64,000 nt of DNA from Natrarchaeobius oligotrophus (GTDB lineage Archaea > Halobacteriota > Halobacteria > Halobacteriales > Natrialbaceae). Positions within the stretch are counted from its first letter, which is position 1; every line of letters starts with the position of its first letter. The DNA lies in NCBI RefSeq assembly GCF_003841465.1, contig NZ_REFZ01000012.1, forward strand, positions 1-64,000, read 5' to 3'. Under the pieces are notes generated by a model. The model saw only the letters and a program-made list of their open reading frames with translations. It was not told the origin of the DNA and made no database searches. Shown one piece after another: positions 7,951 to 17,548 of this stretch. The translations under genes were made by a program, and so were the position numbers.

Positions 7951-9060
7951 ATGACGCGCGTCGAGAACGTCACCGCGTTCACCGACCTCTACCTGCCGAC
8001 GATCAACGGCGTCACGTACACGATCGATCTCTGGCGGCGACGCTGGTCGCGCCACCGCGATCGGATGTCGATCGTCTATCCGTCGGCGCCCGACCACGAT
8101 CCCTCCGACGACGAGTTTCCGGTGCGAAGCGTTCGCGCGCCGCTGTTTCCGCGCTATCGACTCGGCGTCCCGAAAACTCCGGACGGGCTGGCGACGCCCG
8201 ACGTCGTCCACGTCCACACGCCCTTTACCGTTGGATACGCCGGGATGCGGTTCGCTCGTCGGCACGATCTCCCCGTCGTCGCCTCCTACCACACCGTGCT
8301 CCAGGCGCGTGCGGATCGCGTCGCTCCGCCACCGCTGGTCGAGGGAGTAAAACGAGTTACGCGTTCCTACGAGCGCTGGTTCTTCGACGACGTCGACCGC
8401 GTGATCGTCCCGACGTCGTACGCGCGACGATACTTCTTCGAGACCGTGCGCGCCGACGCGGACGTCCGGATCGTCACCAACGGGATCGACACGGAGTTCT
8501 TCCACCCGGTCGCCGCCGATTCGTTCGCGGACCGTCACGCGCTTTCGGACGACCGGCCGACGATCGGCTACACGGGTCGACACGGCTACGAGAAAAATCT
8601 GGAGGAACTGCTCGAGGCGGTCGACGGCATGGACGTGACGGTCGTCCTCGCGGGTGACGGTCCCGCGCGCACGGATCTCGAGGCGCGGGCCGCCACCGCG
8701 GACACCGACGTGTGCTTTCTCGGCTTTCTCGACCGGGACGAGCTCCCCGCCTTTTACTCGGCGATCGACGTCTTCGCCTTTCCGAGCCCGGTCGAAACCC
8801 AGGGGCTGGTGGCGCTCGAGGCGGCCGCCTGCGGAACGCCCGTCGTCGCGGTCGACGCCGGTGCGCTCAGGGACTCGGTGATCGAAGGTGAGACGGGATA
8901 TCGGTATCCGGAGGGGGATCTCGAGGCGTTTCGAACCGCGCTACGGCTCGCGATCGCGGAAAACGACCGCCTCTCGAATCTCTGTCTGGGGCGGCGGTCG
9001 ATGTTCTCGGTCGAACACGCGATCGACCAGCTAACGAGCGTGTACGAGGAGATCGTCTGA
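7951..9060 (+). CDS. Glycosyltransferase family 4 (GT-B fold)
   Basis: A 369-aa protein with the N-terminal acceptor domain signature TDLYLPTINGVTYTIDLWRR, the HVHTPFTVGYAGM region, and IVTNGIDTEFFHP at the domain junction. The nucleotide-sugar site SPVETQGLVALEAAACGTP has the E-x7-E pattern, followed by VVAVDAGALRDSV. It resembles glycosyltransferases that make glycolipids or N-glycans on the cytoplasmic side of the membrane. It lacks transmembrane helices. It may be co-transcribed with the preceding oxidoreductase. Sugar donor and acceptor cannot be read from the sequence. Confidence 0.85.
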   Translation: MTRVENVTAFTDLYLPTINGVTYTIDLWRRRWSRHRDRMSIVYPSAPDHDPSDDEFPVRSVRAPLFPRYRLGVPKTPDGLATPDVVHVHTPFTVGYAGMRFARRHDLPVVASYHTVLQARADRVAPPPLVEGVKRVTRSYERWFFDDVDRVIVPTSYARRYFFETVRADADVRIVTNGIDTEFFHPVAADSFADRHALSDDRPTIGYTGRHGYEKNLEELLEAVDGMDVTVVLAGDGPARTDLEARAATADTDVCFLGFLDRDELPAFYSAIDVFAFPSPVETQGLVALEAAACGTPVVAVDAGALRDSVIEGETGYRYPEGDLEAFRTALRLAIAENDRLSNLCLGRRSMFSVEHAIDQLTSVYEEIV

Positions 9061-9129
9061 TCGCTCCCGAAACGCGGCGGCGCCCCCTCGAAAATCGAGA
9101 ATTGCCGCTCGTGGCGTGGCGCTGGCGCG

Positions 9130-9450
9130 TCACTGAACGCGTTCGTCGCCGCGTTCCTCGCGGTCGTACACGAGCACCCGTCCGTCGCCGACGATCGTCA
9201 CGTCCCAGTCGTCGACGGTGAACTCGAGGACGAGCTCCCGGTTCGAACCCGCGGCGACCGCGTGTTCGAGGAGCCGTCCGACCGCTTCGACGTCGATCGT
9301 CTCGTACAGCGGCGGTAGCTCCGTGGCGGGTTCGTCCTCGACGGTCGAAAGGGCGCTGATGATCGTACTCGCGAGTCCGTCGACGGCGGTCGGATCGAAG
9401 TGAACGCGGTGAATCGGCCCGCGATCGTGGCGTGTGAGTAGATTAGTCAT
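9130..9450 (-). CDS. HalOD1 output-domain protein
   Basis: A single-domain 106-aa protein. LPPLYETIDVEAVGRLLEHA and the following EFTVDDWDVTIVGDGRVLVYD match the haloarchaeal HalOD1 module, which elsewhere sits at the end of signal-transduction proteins. As a free-standing module its role is unknown. A HTH_10 regulator lies 134 bp upstream on the same strand. A second HalOD1 gene occurs at 27.3 kb. Confidence 0.75.
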   Translation of the reverse strand: MTNLLTRHDRGPIHRVHFDPTAVDGLASTIISALSTVEDEPATELPPLYETIDVEAVGRLLEHAVAAGSNRELVLEFTVDDWDVTIVGDGRVLVYDREERGDERVQ

Positions 9451-9584
9451 GTTGTTCCTACGAGTGCGAATGGAGTGAGTCGTTCGATGGCATATTCCGG
9501 GTTTTATAAGCCAGGTCCCCCAGTGTTCGAACTCAGTTCCACATCCAGTTCGTAAGTCGCACGAGGTTCATAACTCTGGCCATC

Positions 9585-10238
9585 TCACCGCATCGTGTTT
9601 TCGACGAGGGCGGCCATCGCCCGTCGAAGTCGTGCGCTGACCGCCGACGACGAGACGCCGAGCGTCTCGGCGAGATCCGCCACGGAGGCGTCCCGCGGAT
9701 CGTTGAAGTACCCCTCGTCGTAGGCGGCGAGCAACGTCTCGCGCTGGATCGGGGTCAGTCCGTACTTACCCGCCCGGCCCCTCTCGTCGACGTGATAGAG
9801 CCGATCCACGGCGAACGAGACGTCCATGCGCTCGCAGTGGCGACGAAACGCCTGTAGCGCTTCGCGATCCGAAACCTCGAGCGTCACGATCCAGCCGCCC
9901 CTTCCGCTTTCGGCCCGGAGAATCCGCATGCCGAGTTCCGCAGCCCGCGGCAAGACGAGGCGCTCGGCCGACGTCAATCGCATCCGATACACTCGAAAAT
10001 CGTCGCCCTCGATGACGACCGACGGCTCCGAAACCGTCCAATCCGCTTCGATCGCACGATCGAACCGTTCGAAATCGTCGTCATCGTGGACTTCGAAAAA
10101 GAGGTAGTACGACCCCGGTCCGGCGAACGTCTGGTACTCGAGTTCCGCGGTCACCTCGGGGACGGCTTCGATCGTCGGCGTCAACACGAGTTCCGGGTGA
10201 ACGAGCGTGATCTCGGCGATGAGCCTCGTGTCAGCCAT
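9585..10238 (-). CDS. Bacterio-opsin activator (HTH_10) family transcription regulator
   Basis: A 217-aa protein. Residues 1-155 form a variable sensory or ligand region with haloarchaeal Bat-type features (PGSYYLFFEVHDDDDFERFD). Residues 160-217 are the HTH_10 domain: YGLTPIQRETLLAAYDEGYF, the DLAETLGVSSSAVSARLRRA helix-turn-helix, and a basic tail. The ligand is unknown. Transcribed away from the ABC exporter genes, from an AT-rich region around 10239-10265. A related regulator is at 29.4-30.1 kb. Confidence 0.85.
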   Translation of the reverse strand: MADTRLIAEITLVHPELVLTPTIEAVPEVTAELEYQTFAGPGSYYLFFEVHDDDDFERFDRAIEADWTVSEPSVVIEGDDFRVYRMRLTSAERLVLPRAAELGMRILRAESGRGGWIVTLEVSDREALQAFRRHCERMDVSFAVDRLYHVDERGRAGKYGLTPIQRETLLAAYDEGYFNDPRDASVADLAETLGVSSSAVSARLRRAMAALVENTMR

Positions 10239-10301
10239 ACTCGACGTTCACCGCCCACGATAAAGAAGCTGACACGCCGCGTCGATCGACGGGGCGATCG
10301 C

Positions 10302-11521
10302 TCACTCGTGTCGAAGCGCCTCGATCGGATCGACGCGGGCGGCTCGCCAGGCCGGGTACAGCCCGGAGACGACGCCGACGCCGACGCCCATCGCGATGGC
10401 GATGGCGATCCAGTCGAGCGGGTACGCCATCGGCCACTCGAGGAACGTCACGCCGAGATAGCCGACGCCGAGTCCGAGCGCCACGCCGGCGGCCGCGCCG
10501 ATCACGCCGAGCACGACGGATTCGACGAGAAAGAGCTGCATGACGTCCCGCCGCGTGGCGCCAACGGCTTTCATGATACCGATCTCGCGGATCCGCTCGG
10601 TGACGCTGACGATCATGATGTTCGCGATGCCGATCGAGCCGACGACGAGCGCGATGCCGGCGACGGCGCCGATGAACACCGTGAGCTGATCGACGAGATC
10701 CATGAACTGCTCGATCGCGTCCTCGACGGTTTGCACCTCGATTTCGTCGTCGTCCTGTTTGAGTTCGGCGGCGTGCGAGTCGTTCTCGAGGTAGTCGACG
10801 ATCGACTCCTGGGCCGGCTCCACGTCGTCGAGACTCCCCGCGCGAACGTGTAGCGTGGGGTACGCGCGCTCTTCGGTTCCGTCCGGCGTCTCGACCGTCG
10901 TGGTGTAGTACGGATCGACCGGGAGGAACACCCGCGGTGGCGTCTGCTCGCCGAGTTCCGCCTCCGCGACGCCGGCGACGGTCACCGTCGCCGACTCCCC
11001 GTCGTCGAACGCGAGCGTGAGTTCGTCCCCGGCCGAGACGTTGCCCTCGAACAGCTGGCTGACGCGTTCGTTGACGATCGCCTCGTCTTCCGCGTCGAAC
11101 GTCTCGCCCTCGACGAGCGGCTCGTGTTCGAACCGGTCCGACGTCGTCGCGTGGGCGTCGACGACGCCGGTCACCTGTTCGTCGTCGGTCGACGTCTGGA
11201 CGAGATCCAGCGAACCGTCGGGCGCGACGAACTCGACGCCCTCCACCTGCTCGAGCACCTCGACGTCGGTCTCCGTGTAGATCGGCGTGTCGACCGGCAT
11301 GATACCGAAGCCGTCCTCGGGAACGGTCTGAGTGTGGACGGTCATCACCGGCTCCTGATCGGCCTCGATGTCGCCGACGATGCTCTGGGAAAAGCCCGTC
11401 CCGAGCACCATGAACGTGATCACCGCGGCGACGCCGATGATCACGCCCAGCGTCGTCAGCGCCGACCGGAGCTTGTGCGAACGAATCGACCGCCAGCTGA
11501 TCCGGAGGCTCTCCCGGAGGT

Positions 11522-11525
<4 letters not shown>
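10302..11525 (-). CDS. MacB/FtsX-type ABC transporter permease
   Basis: A 407-aa membrane protein. One N-terminal helix (LRSALTTLGVIIGVAAVITFMVLG) precedes a large extracytoplasmic domain (about residues 50-275), then three C-terminal helices including GIALVVGSIGIANIMIVSVTERIREIGIMKAVGA. That block is characteristic of MacB/LolC-like permeases that move lipids, lipoproteins or peptides mechanically. ATG at 11525 overlaps the ATPase stop by 4 bp. Partner ATPase is the upstream gene. The cargo is unknown. Confidence 0.9.
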
Positions 11526-12292
<767 letters not shown>

Positions 12293-12387
12293 CCCTGACG
12301 CGGGCTACCACGATCACCACGATAGTGTTTTGGAGCTAACACGACTGACGTCAGTCACGAGCGCTTACGAAAGAGCGAAAACCCGGA

Positions 12388-13980
12388 TCAACCGTCGCAG
12401 CCGTCGAAGACGACCGTCCCGTCGACGACCGTCATCGAGACGTCGATCGCGTCGATCCGGTCGGCGGCCGCCCACGGGGATTCCTCGAGCACGACGAGGT
12501 CCGCCCGCTTGCCGACCTCGAGCGTCCCCAAGCGTCGCTCGTCGAATCCGGCGAAGGCGGAGTCGCGGGTGTACGCCCGTAGCGCCTCGGTCACCTCGAG
12601 TCGCTGTGACTCCGTCGGTGCGTTGACCGCGTGGTGGACGCCGAACAGCGGGCCGAGCGGCATGCAATCCGAGCCGAACGCGAGCGGGACGCCGGCTTCG
12701 CGCATTCGCCGGAGCCGGTTCGTTCGTCGACGGCGTTTCTCGCCCAGACGCCGATCGTAGAGGCCGCCGTCGGCAGCCCAGCGATGAAAGTTCGGCTGCA
12801 CCGAGGCGACGATGCCCGCGTCGGCCATCCGCGCTAACTGGTCGTCCGTCGCCAATTCGACGTGTTCGATCCGGTGGCGCGACTCGCCCGGATCGGCAGT
12901 CGTCTCGAGGGCGGACAGCGCCGCCTCGATCGCCTCGTCGCCGATCGCGTGAACGGCCACCTGGAACCCGTCGTCGTCGGCCCGGTCGACCAGCGCCTCG
13001 AGTTCGGCGGGGGCGACGACCCACTCGCCGGTGGATTCGGCCCCCGACGGGGACCACTCGCCGTCGAACGCGCCGTCGCCCTCGTCGGCGGTCGCGTAGG
13101 GCGCGGAGAGTTTCGCGGTTTTCGCGCCGATGCTGCCGTCGGTGTAGCTCTTGATCGCCCCGGTGCGCACGCGGTCGCCGCCCGCGTTCGTCGCGAGGCC
13201 GACCTCGGAGACGGCCTCGACGTGGTCGGCCCAGTAGTTGATCCGCACTCGGATCGGAAGTTCGTCAGCCGCCTCGAGATCCCGGTAAACCCGCGGCGCG
13301 ACCGAGTTCCGGACCATGTCGTGGACGCCGGTGACGCCGCGTTCGACCGCGTACTCGAGGGCGGCGGCCACGAGCGTGCGCGTCTCGTCGTAGTCGGGGG
13401 CGATCCCCGCTCGAACCGCCTCCGCCGCGTCCTCGACGACGACGCCGGTCGGCTCGCCGTTGGCCCCGCGGCGGACGTCGCCGTCGGGCAGATCGTCGCC
13501 GAACCGCTCGAGCGCGACCGAGTTGAGCGACGCGGCGTGCATGTCCACCCGAAGCGCGACGACCGGCCGCTCGTCGCCGACCCGATCGAGATCCGTCCGG
13601 GTGAGGTAGTCGCGATCTTCGTCCCACTCGCTCTCGTCGTAGCCGAACCCCTGTATCCACTCGTCGTCCGTCTCCGCCGCCCGCGCCGAGAGGCGCTCGA
13701 GGCACTCGTCGGCGCTTCGAGCGTCCGAGAGGTCGGCGTGCACCAGGTGCCGACCCAGGTTCTCGAGGTGGGTGTGGGCGTCGACGAAGCCGGGGAGGAC
13801 GACCCGCCCCTCGCAGTCGATCACCTCGGTCTCGACGCCCTCGAGGAACCGGATTTCGTAGTCGCTGCCCAGCCGAGCGATCTCGCCGTCGCGGACCGCG
13901 ATCGCCTCGTAGACCCGATCGGGCTCCGTCAGCGAGTGGACCTCCGCGTTCGTGAACAGCCGGTCGGCGGCCTCGGTCAT
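12388..13980 (-). CDS. Amidohydrolase family protein (YtcJ-like)
   Basis: A 530-aa metal-dependent hydrolase. VVLPGFVDAHTHLENLG carries the first His-x-His; later metal-site regions are DGSIGAKTA, VAVHAIGDEAIEAAL, HRIEHVELA, and AFGSDCMPLGPLFGVHHAV. A C-terminal RADLVVLEESPW closes the composite beta-sandwich. This layout matches the YtcJ/NfdA branch acting on N-formyl or other C-N bonds. ATG at 13980 is chosen because the family begins shortly before the first beta strands (LFTNAEVHS); the frame is open further upstream only because of high GC. Substrate unknown. Confidence 0.85.
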   Translation of the reverse strand: MTEAADRLFTNAEVHSLTEPDRVYEAIAVRDGEIARLGSDYEIRFLEGVETEVIDCEGRVVLPGFVDAHTHLENLGRHLVHADLSDARSADECLERLSARAAETDDEWIQGFGYDESEWDEDRDYLTRTDLDRVGDERPVVALRVDMHAASLNSVALERFGDDLPDGDVRRGANGEPTGVVVEDAAEAVRAGIAPDYDETRTLVAAALEYAVERGVTGVHDMVRNSVAPRVYRDLEAADELPIRVRINYWADHVEAVSEVGLATNAGGDRVRTGAIKSYTDGSIGAKTAKLSAPYATADEGDGAFDGEWSPSGAESTGEWVVAPAELEALVDRADDDGFQVAVHAIGDEAIEAALSALETTADPGESRHRIEHVELATDDQLARMADAGIVASVQPNFHRWAADGGLYDRRLGEKRRRRTNRLRRMREAGVPLAFGSDCMPLGPLFGVHHAVNAPTESQRLEVTEALRAYTRDSAFAGFDERRLGTLEVGKRADLVVLEESPWAAADRIDAIDVSMTVVDGTVVFDGCDG

Positions 13981-14188
13981 GCGAGAGGTCGCGCGGGCGA
14001 GCGCCAAAACGATTGTGGAGGGGGCTCGAGCGGACGGGAGAGACGGGAGTCGGGGCGGCGGCCTCGAGACCGACAACGGAGCCGCCGCGAGTCGGCGTCC
14101 CGCCGGTATCGTCGAATCGCCGCCGCTCGCCCGCCCGTTTCGAATGGGCGTCGAAAACGTTACCGTCGCCGGATACGAAATCGAGACG

Positions 14189-14620
14189 ATGGTCTCTCGC
14201 GAAGATCGCGTCATCGCCGGCTCGGTCGTCCTTCTCCTCGCAGTCGCCACAGGACTCGTCGTCTTGAACGCCGCGACGGGCGTCATGCCGACCGAGCAAC
14301 CGCTCGTCGCGTACCTCCTCGTCACCGGACTCGCGATCGTCGGACCGCAACTGTATCTCGCCGCGACCGACGACGACGTCTCGCCGCGGACCCGCGTTCG
14401 GTTCGCGGCCATCGCACTCGGCGCGTTCGCGCTCCTGTTCGCCGACGTCTCCGCGGTCGAGCGCGGGCTGGCGACCGGCTCGATCGTCGAACGCGAGGCG
14501 CTCCAGCACCTGGCGATCGCCGCGATCGGCGGCGGGGGGTTCGTCGCGCTCGTCTGCTACGAGTTCGTCGCCGGCTACCGGTCGCACGCCGACGGTGGGT
14601 CGACGATCGTCTCCCGCTGA
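14189..14620 (+). CDS. Four-helix membrane protein, unknown function
   Basis: A 143-aa protein with four predicted membrane segments (VIAGSVVLLLAVATGLVV, LVAYLLVTGLAIVGPQLYLA, FAAIALGAFALLFADV, LAIAAIGGGGFVALVCYEFV) separated by short charged loops. No domain is recognised. An in-frame ATG at 14144 would add 15 residues and is an alternative. It lies between the divergent amidohydrolase and hmgA, 86 bp before the latter. Confidence 0.6.
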   Translation: MVSREDRVIAGSVVLLLAVATGLVVLNAATGVMPTEQPLVAYLLVTGLAIVGPQLYLAATDDDVSPRTRVRFAAIALGAFALLFADVSAVERGLATGSIVEREALQHLAIAAIGGGGFVALVCYEFVAGYRSHADGGSTIVSR

Positions 14621-14706
14621 TCGGTTCGAGCGCGGACGACCGCGCATTCGACGCCAACGCGAGCGAATCAGCAACCCTTAGGGCGGCCCGACGTCTGCAC
14701 TGAGCC

Positions 14707-15930
14707 ATGACCAGCGCCGAGGACCTCGCCGACCGCGTTCGCGAGGGCGAGCTTCGAATTCACGAACTCGAAGAGCACGTCGACCACGACACCGCCGCCG
14801 CGGCCCGGCGGCTGCTCGTCGAGCGCGAGACGGGGGCCGACCTCGAGACGATCGGCGACTACGCCTTCCCGGCCGAGCGCGCGGAGCCGAACGTCGAGAA
14901 CATGATCGGCGCGGCCCAGGTGCCCCTGGGCGTCGTCGGTCCGGTCGCAGTCTCGGGCGGCGCGGCCGACGGCGAACACTACCTGCCGCTCGCCACGACC
15001 GAGGGCGCGTTGCTCGCGTCGGTCAACCGCGGCCTCTCCGTTATCGACGCCGCGGGAGGCGCGGACGCCCGAGTGACGAAAACGGGGATGACTCGCGCGC
15101 CGGTGTTCCGGGTCGACGGCGTCGTCGAGGCCGCCGAGACGGTCGAGTGGGTCGGGGAGAACGTCGACGCCCTGGCCGAGGCCGCCGAGTCGACGACGAG
15201 CCACGGCGAGTTACTCGGCGTCGAACCCTACGTGGTCGGCGACGCGGTCTACCTGCGCTTTGCCTACGACACCAAGGACGCGATGGGGATGAACATGGCC
15301 ACCATCGCGACGGGCGAGGCCTGCTCGGTCGTCGAGCGCGAGACGCCGGCCTCCCTCGTCGCGCTCTCGGGGAATCTCTGTTCGGACAAGAAACCCGCCG
15401 CCGTCAACGCCGTCGAGGGACGCGGACGGTCGGTGACCGCCGACGTCGTGATCCCCGGCGAAATCGTCGAAAAACGCCTCCACACGACTCCGGAGGCGAT
15501 CGCGGAGGCGAACACGCGAAAGAACCTGATCGGCAGCGCGAAAGCCGGTAGCCTCGGCTTCAACGCCCACGCCGCCAACGTGGTCGGCGCTGCCTTCCTC
15601 GCGACCGGCCAGGACGAAGCCCAGGTCGTCGAGGGGGCGAACGCGATCACGACGATGGACGTCCGCGACTCCGACGACCCGTCCGATCTGTACGCCTCGA
15701 TCTCGCTGGCCTCGCTCGAGGTCGGGACCGTCGGCGGCGGCACGAAGCTGCCGACGCAGGCTGAAGCGCTCGAGATTCTCGGCGTTCGCGGCGGCGGCGA
15801 TCCGCCGGGGTCGAACGCCGACGCGCTGGCGGAGATCGTCGCGGTCGGCGCGCTCGCCGGCGAACTCTCGCTGCTGGCGGCGCTCGCGTCGCGCCACCTC
15901 GCGAGCGCACACGAGGACCTCGGGCGGTGA
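14707..15930 (+). CDS. hmgA: 3-hydroxy-3-methylglutaryl-CoA reductase (class I)
   Basis: NADPH-dependent reduction of HMG-CoA to mevalonate, the committed step of archaeal isoprenoid lipid synthesis and the target of statins in haloarchaea. The 407-aa soluble enzyme shows the catalytic Glu region NVENMIGAAQVPLGVVGP, the dinucleotide-binding DAMGMNMAT, catalytic Lys in LCSDKKPAAVN, Asp in ATGQDEAQVVEG, GTVGGGTKLPTQ, and the C-terminal His in HLASAHEDLG. No membrane anchor is present, as expected for archaea. Start at 14707 follows an AT-richer leader. Confidence 0.97.
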   Translation: MTSAEDLADRVREGELRIHELEEHVDHDTAAAARRLLVERETGADLETIGDYAFPAERAEPNVENMIGAAQVPLGVVGPVAVSGGAADGEHYLPLATTEGALLASVNRGLSVIDAAGGADARVTKTGMTRAPVFRVDGVVEAAETVEWVGENVDALAEAAESTTSHGELLGVEPYVVGDAVYLRFAYDTKDAMGMNMATIATGEACSVVERETPASLVALSGNLCSDKKPAAVNAVEGRGRSVTADVVIPGEIVEKRLHTTPEAIAEANTRKNLIGSAKAGSLGFNAHAANVVGAAFLATGQDEAQVVEGANAITTMDVRDSDDPSDLYASISLASLEVGTVGGGTKLPTQAEALEILGVRGGGDPPGSNADALAEIVAVGALAGELSLLAALASRHLASAHEDLGR

Positions 15931-16272
15931 TCGACGACGCGCCGGAAGACCGCGAACCGGATAGTAGCCGCTGAGAGTCGGTGTACGCCCGATCGCACCG
16001 CTATCGTGCGATCGGCGTGTGAACGGGTTCGGTCGGTACGATAACTCGAGCGGGGGCCGGCGAGTTCCGGGGACCGAGGAATGCCAGTCGGGGGCGATTC
16101 GTCGGACTACTCCCGGAAAGGAGATCGTATCGATCTCGGAGACACACCGTACGAGTGTCACGCGCCGATTACTGTAACGATAAACGTGTTTAATTTCCCA
16201 CAGTAATCGAGTTCGGCTTGCTCTCTCAGGTGACAGCTATACGAACGCACAGGTGTTATTTCCGACTCGCCC
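15931..16272. other. Intergenic region between hmgA and the GNAT gene
   Basis: No gene is seen. The last third is AT-rich and carries the 10-bp inverted repeat at 16166-16209 around a TATA-like element. The first part has GC-rich palindromic text that could end hmgA transcription, but no T-run is obvious. Confidence 0.5.
16166..16209 (+). promoter_or_regulatory. 10-bp perfect inverted repeat framing a TATA-like box
   Basis: CGATTACTGT at 16166-16175 is matched exactly by ACAGTAATCG at 16200-16209. The 24-bp centre contains GTTTAATTT, a TATA-like element about 80 bp before the GNAT start codon. Two half-sites bracketing a TATA box suit a dimeric repressor, or the RNA could form a hairpin. Confidence 0.5.
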
Positions 16273-17394
16273 GTGAGTCAATATATCTCTCAGACGCCGA
16301 AGCAGTACGGAATTCGGCACTTTCGAGCGGGTGATAGAGGGCAGTTACTCGCGTTACACGACGAGGTATTCGGACACGGCTGGGGGCCCGAGTGGTTCGA
16401 GTGGAAGTACGAGCGAAACCCGTACGTCGATCACGTTTCGATCATCGTGGCGACGAGAGACGACCGAATCGTCGGCTGTCGGGCGTTTTTCGCACTCGAG
16501 ATGCGAGTTGGCGACGTAACGCGCGTCGGGTTACAGCCGTGCGATACGATGGTCCACCCCGACCACCGGCGACAGGGGCTCTTTAGCCGGATGAACGAAC
16601 GCGCGCTCGAGTACTACGCGGATCGTCGTCCCGACTTCTTCTTCAATTTCCCCAACGAACACTCGAAGCGGGGAAATCTCAAACACGGCTGGCAGGAGGT
16701 TCGAACCGTACCGATGTACTATCGGTTGCACAACCCCGCTCCGCTCGTCGAGCGGTGGATCGAAACCGGTCGTTCGAAAGCGGTCGCTACCGAGTACGTG
16801 GACGTGACGGAGGCCGTGTCCGCGATCGCGACCGTACTCGCGCGATCCGCCTCGCAGTCCGAGCGCTGGCTCGCGAACTCGAGTGCGGGCGACGTTCGGA
16901 TCGAACGGTACGAAACGCCGCCCGACGAACTGCTGGCGTCGGTACACGATCGGCGGTCCGACAGCATCCACGCGAATCGGTCGGCCGAATTCTATCGCTG
17001 GCGACTCGACAATCCGCTGTACGAGTACGGCACCTACGTCGCGAGACGCGATGGAACCGCGGTCGCGGCGCTCGTCGTATCGTGCGTCGACGGTTGCGTC
17101 CGAATCGTCGAGGTCGAGCCGCGCGAGTTCGACGTCAGCCGAACGGCGATCGAGCACCTCCTCAGGAGCGTGGTCGCCGAGTATTCGGACAGGAGTTACG
17201 TCACGGCGTTCGGAATCGGAGTGCCGAATCCAGTCCGAAATCGGTTCTATCCCGACACCCGGCTGCCGCTGTCGCTTTTCGCCAACCCGACGTCGCGAAC
17301 GCTGTTGGCACGCGACATCGGTGACGCGACCGTCGTTGAGGAAAGCTCGCCGTCGGACTGGCGGTTCACCCGACTCGATCTAGACACGACGTGA
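16273..17394 (+). CDS. GNAT-fold N-acyltransferase, surface-glycan-cluster type
   Basis: A 373-aa protein with an N-terminal GNAT domain: FRAGDRGQLLALHDEVFG, then PCDTMVHPDHRRQGLFSRMNERAL with the R-x-x-G-x acetyl-CoA loop (HRRQGLF), then a second half resembling a degenerate repeat. Such long GNAT proteins recur in archaeal glycan biosynthesis clusters. A GTG start at 16273 is used; no better in-frame ATG is nearby. It converges with an ATP-grasp gene 154 bp away. The transferred group is unknown; see the paired locus at 40-44 kb. Confidence 0.75.
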   Translation: MSQYISQTPKQYGIRHFRAGDRGQLLALHDEVFGHGWGPEWFEWKYERNPYVDHVSIIVATRDDRIVGCRAFFALEMRVGDVTRVGLQPCDTMVHPDHRRQGLFSRMNERALEYYADRRPDFFFNFPNEHSKRGNLKHGWQEVRTVPMYYRLHNPAPLVERWIETGRSKAVATEYVDVTEAVSAIATVLARSASQSERWLANSSAGDVRIERYETPPDELLASVHDRRSDSIHANRSAEFYRWRLDNPLYEYGTYVARRDGTAVAALVVSCVDGCVRIVEVEPREFDVSRTAIEHLLRSVVAEYSDRSYVTAFGIGVPNPVRNRFYPDTRLPLSLFANPTSRTLLARDIGDATVVEESSPSDWRFTRLDLDTT

Positions 17395-17548
17395 GCGCGG
17401 GAGGCGGGCGCGTCCGGAAACTACGGTAGAGCGAACGTGTATTCGACGGCGTCCGCACTCGGTGGCCGAACGCGGTGCGACGGTCCACTCGCGAACGGAA
17501 CGTCGAATACTGCGACGCGACGGCCCGACCGAGGATGTCGGGAGACGA

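Noticed and set aside
12862-14703. 613-aa plus-strand frame
   Set aside because: Antisense to the amidohydrolase, with no recognisable motifs and skewed composition.
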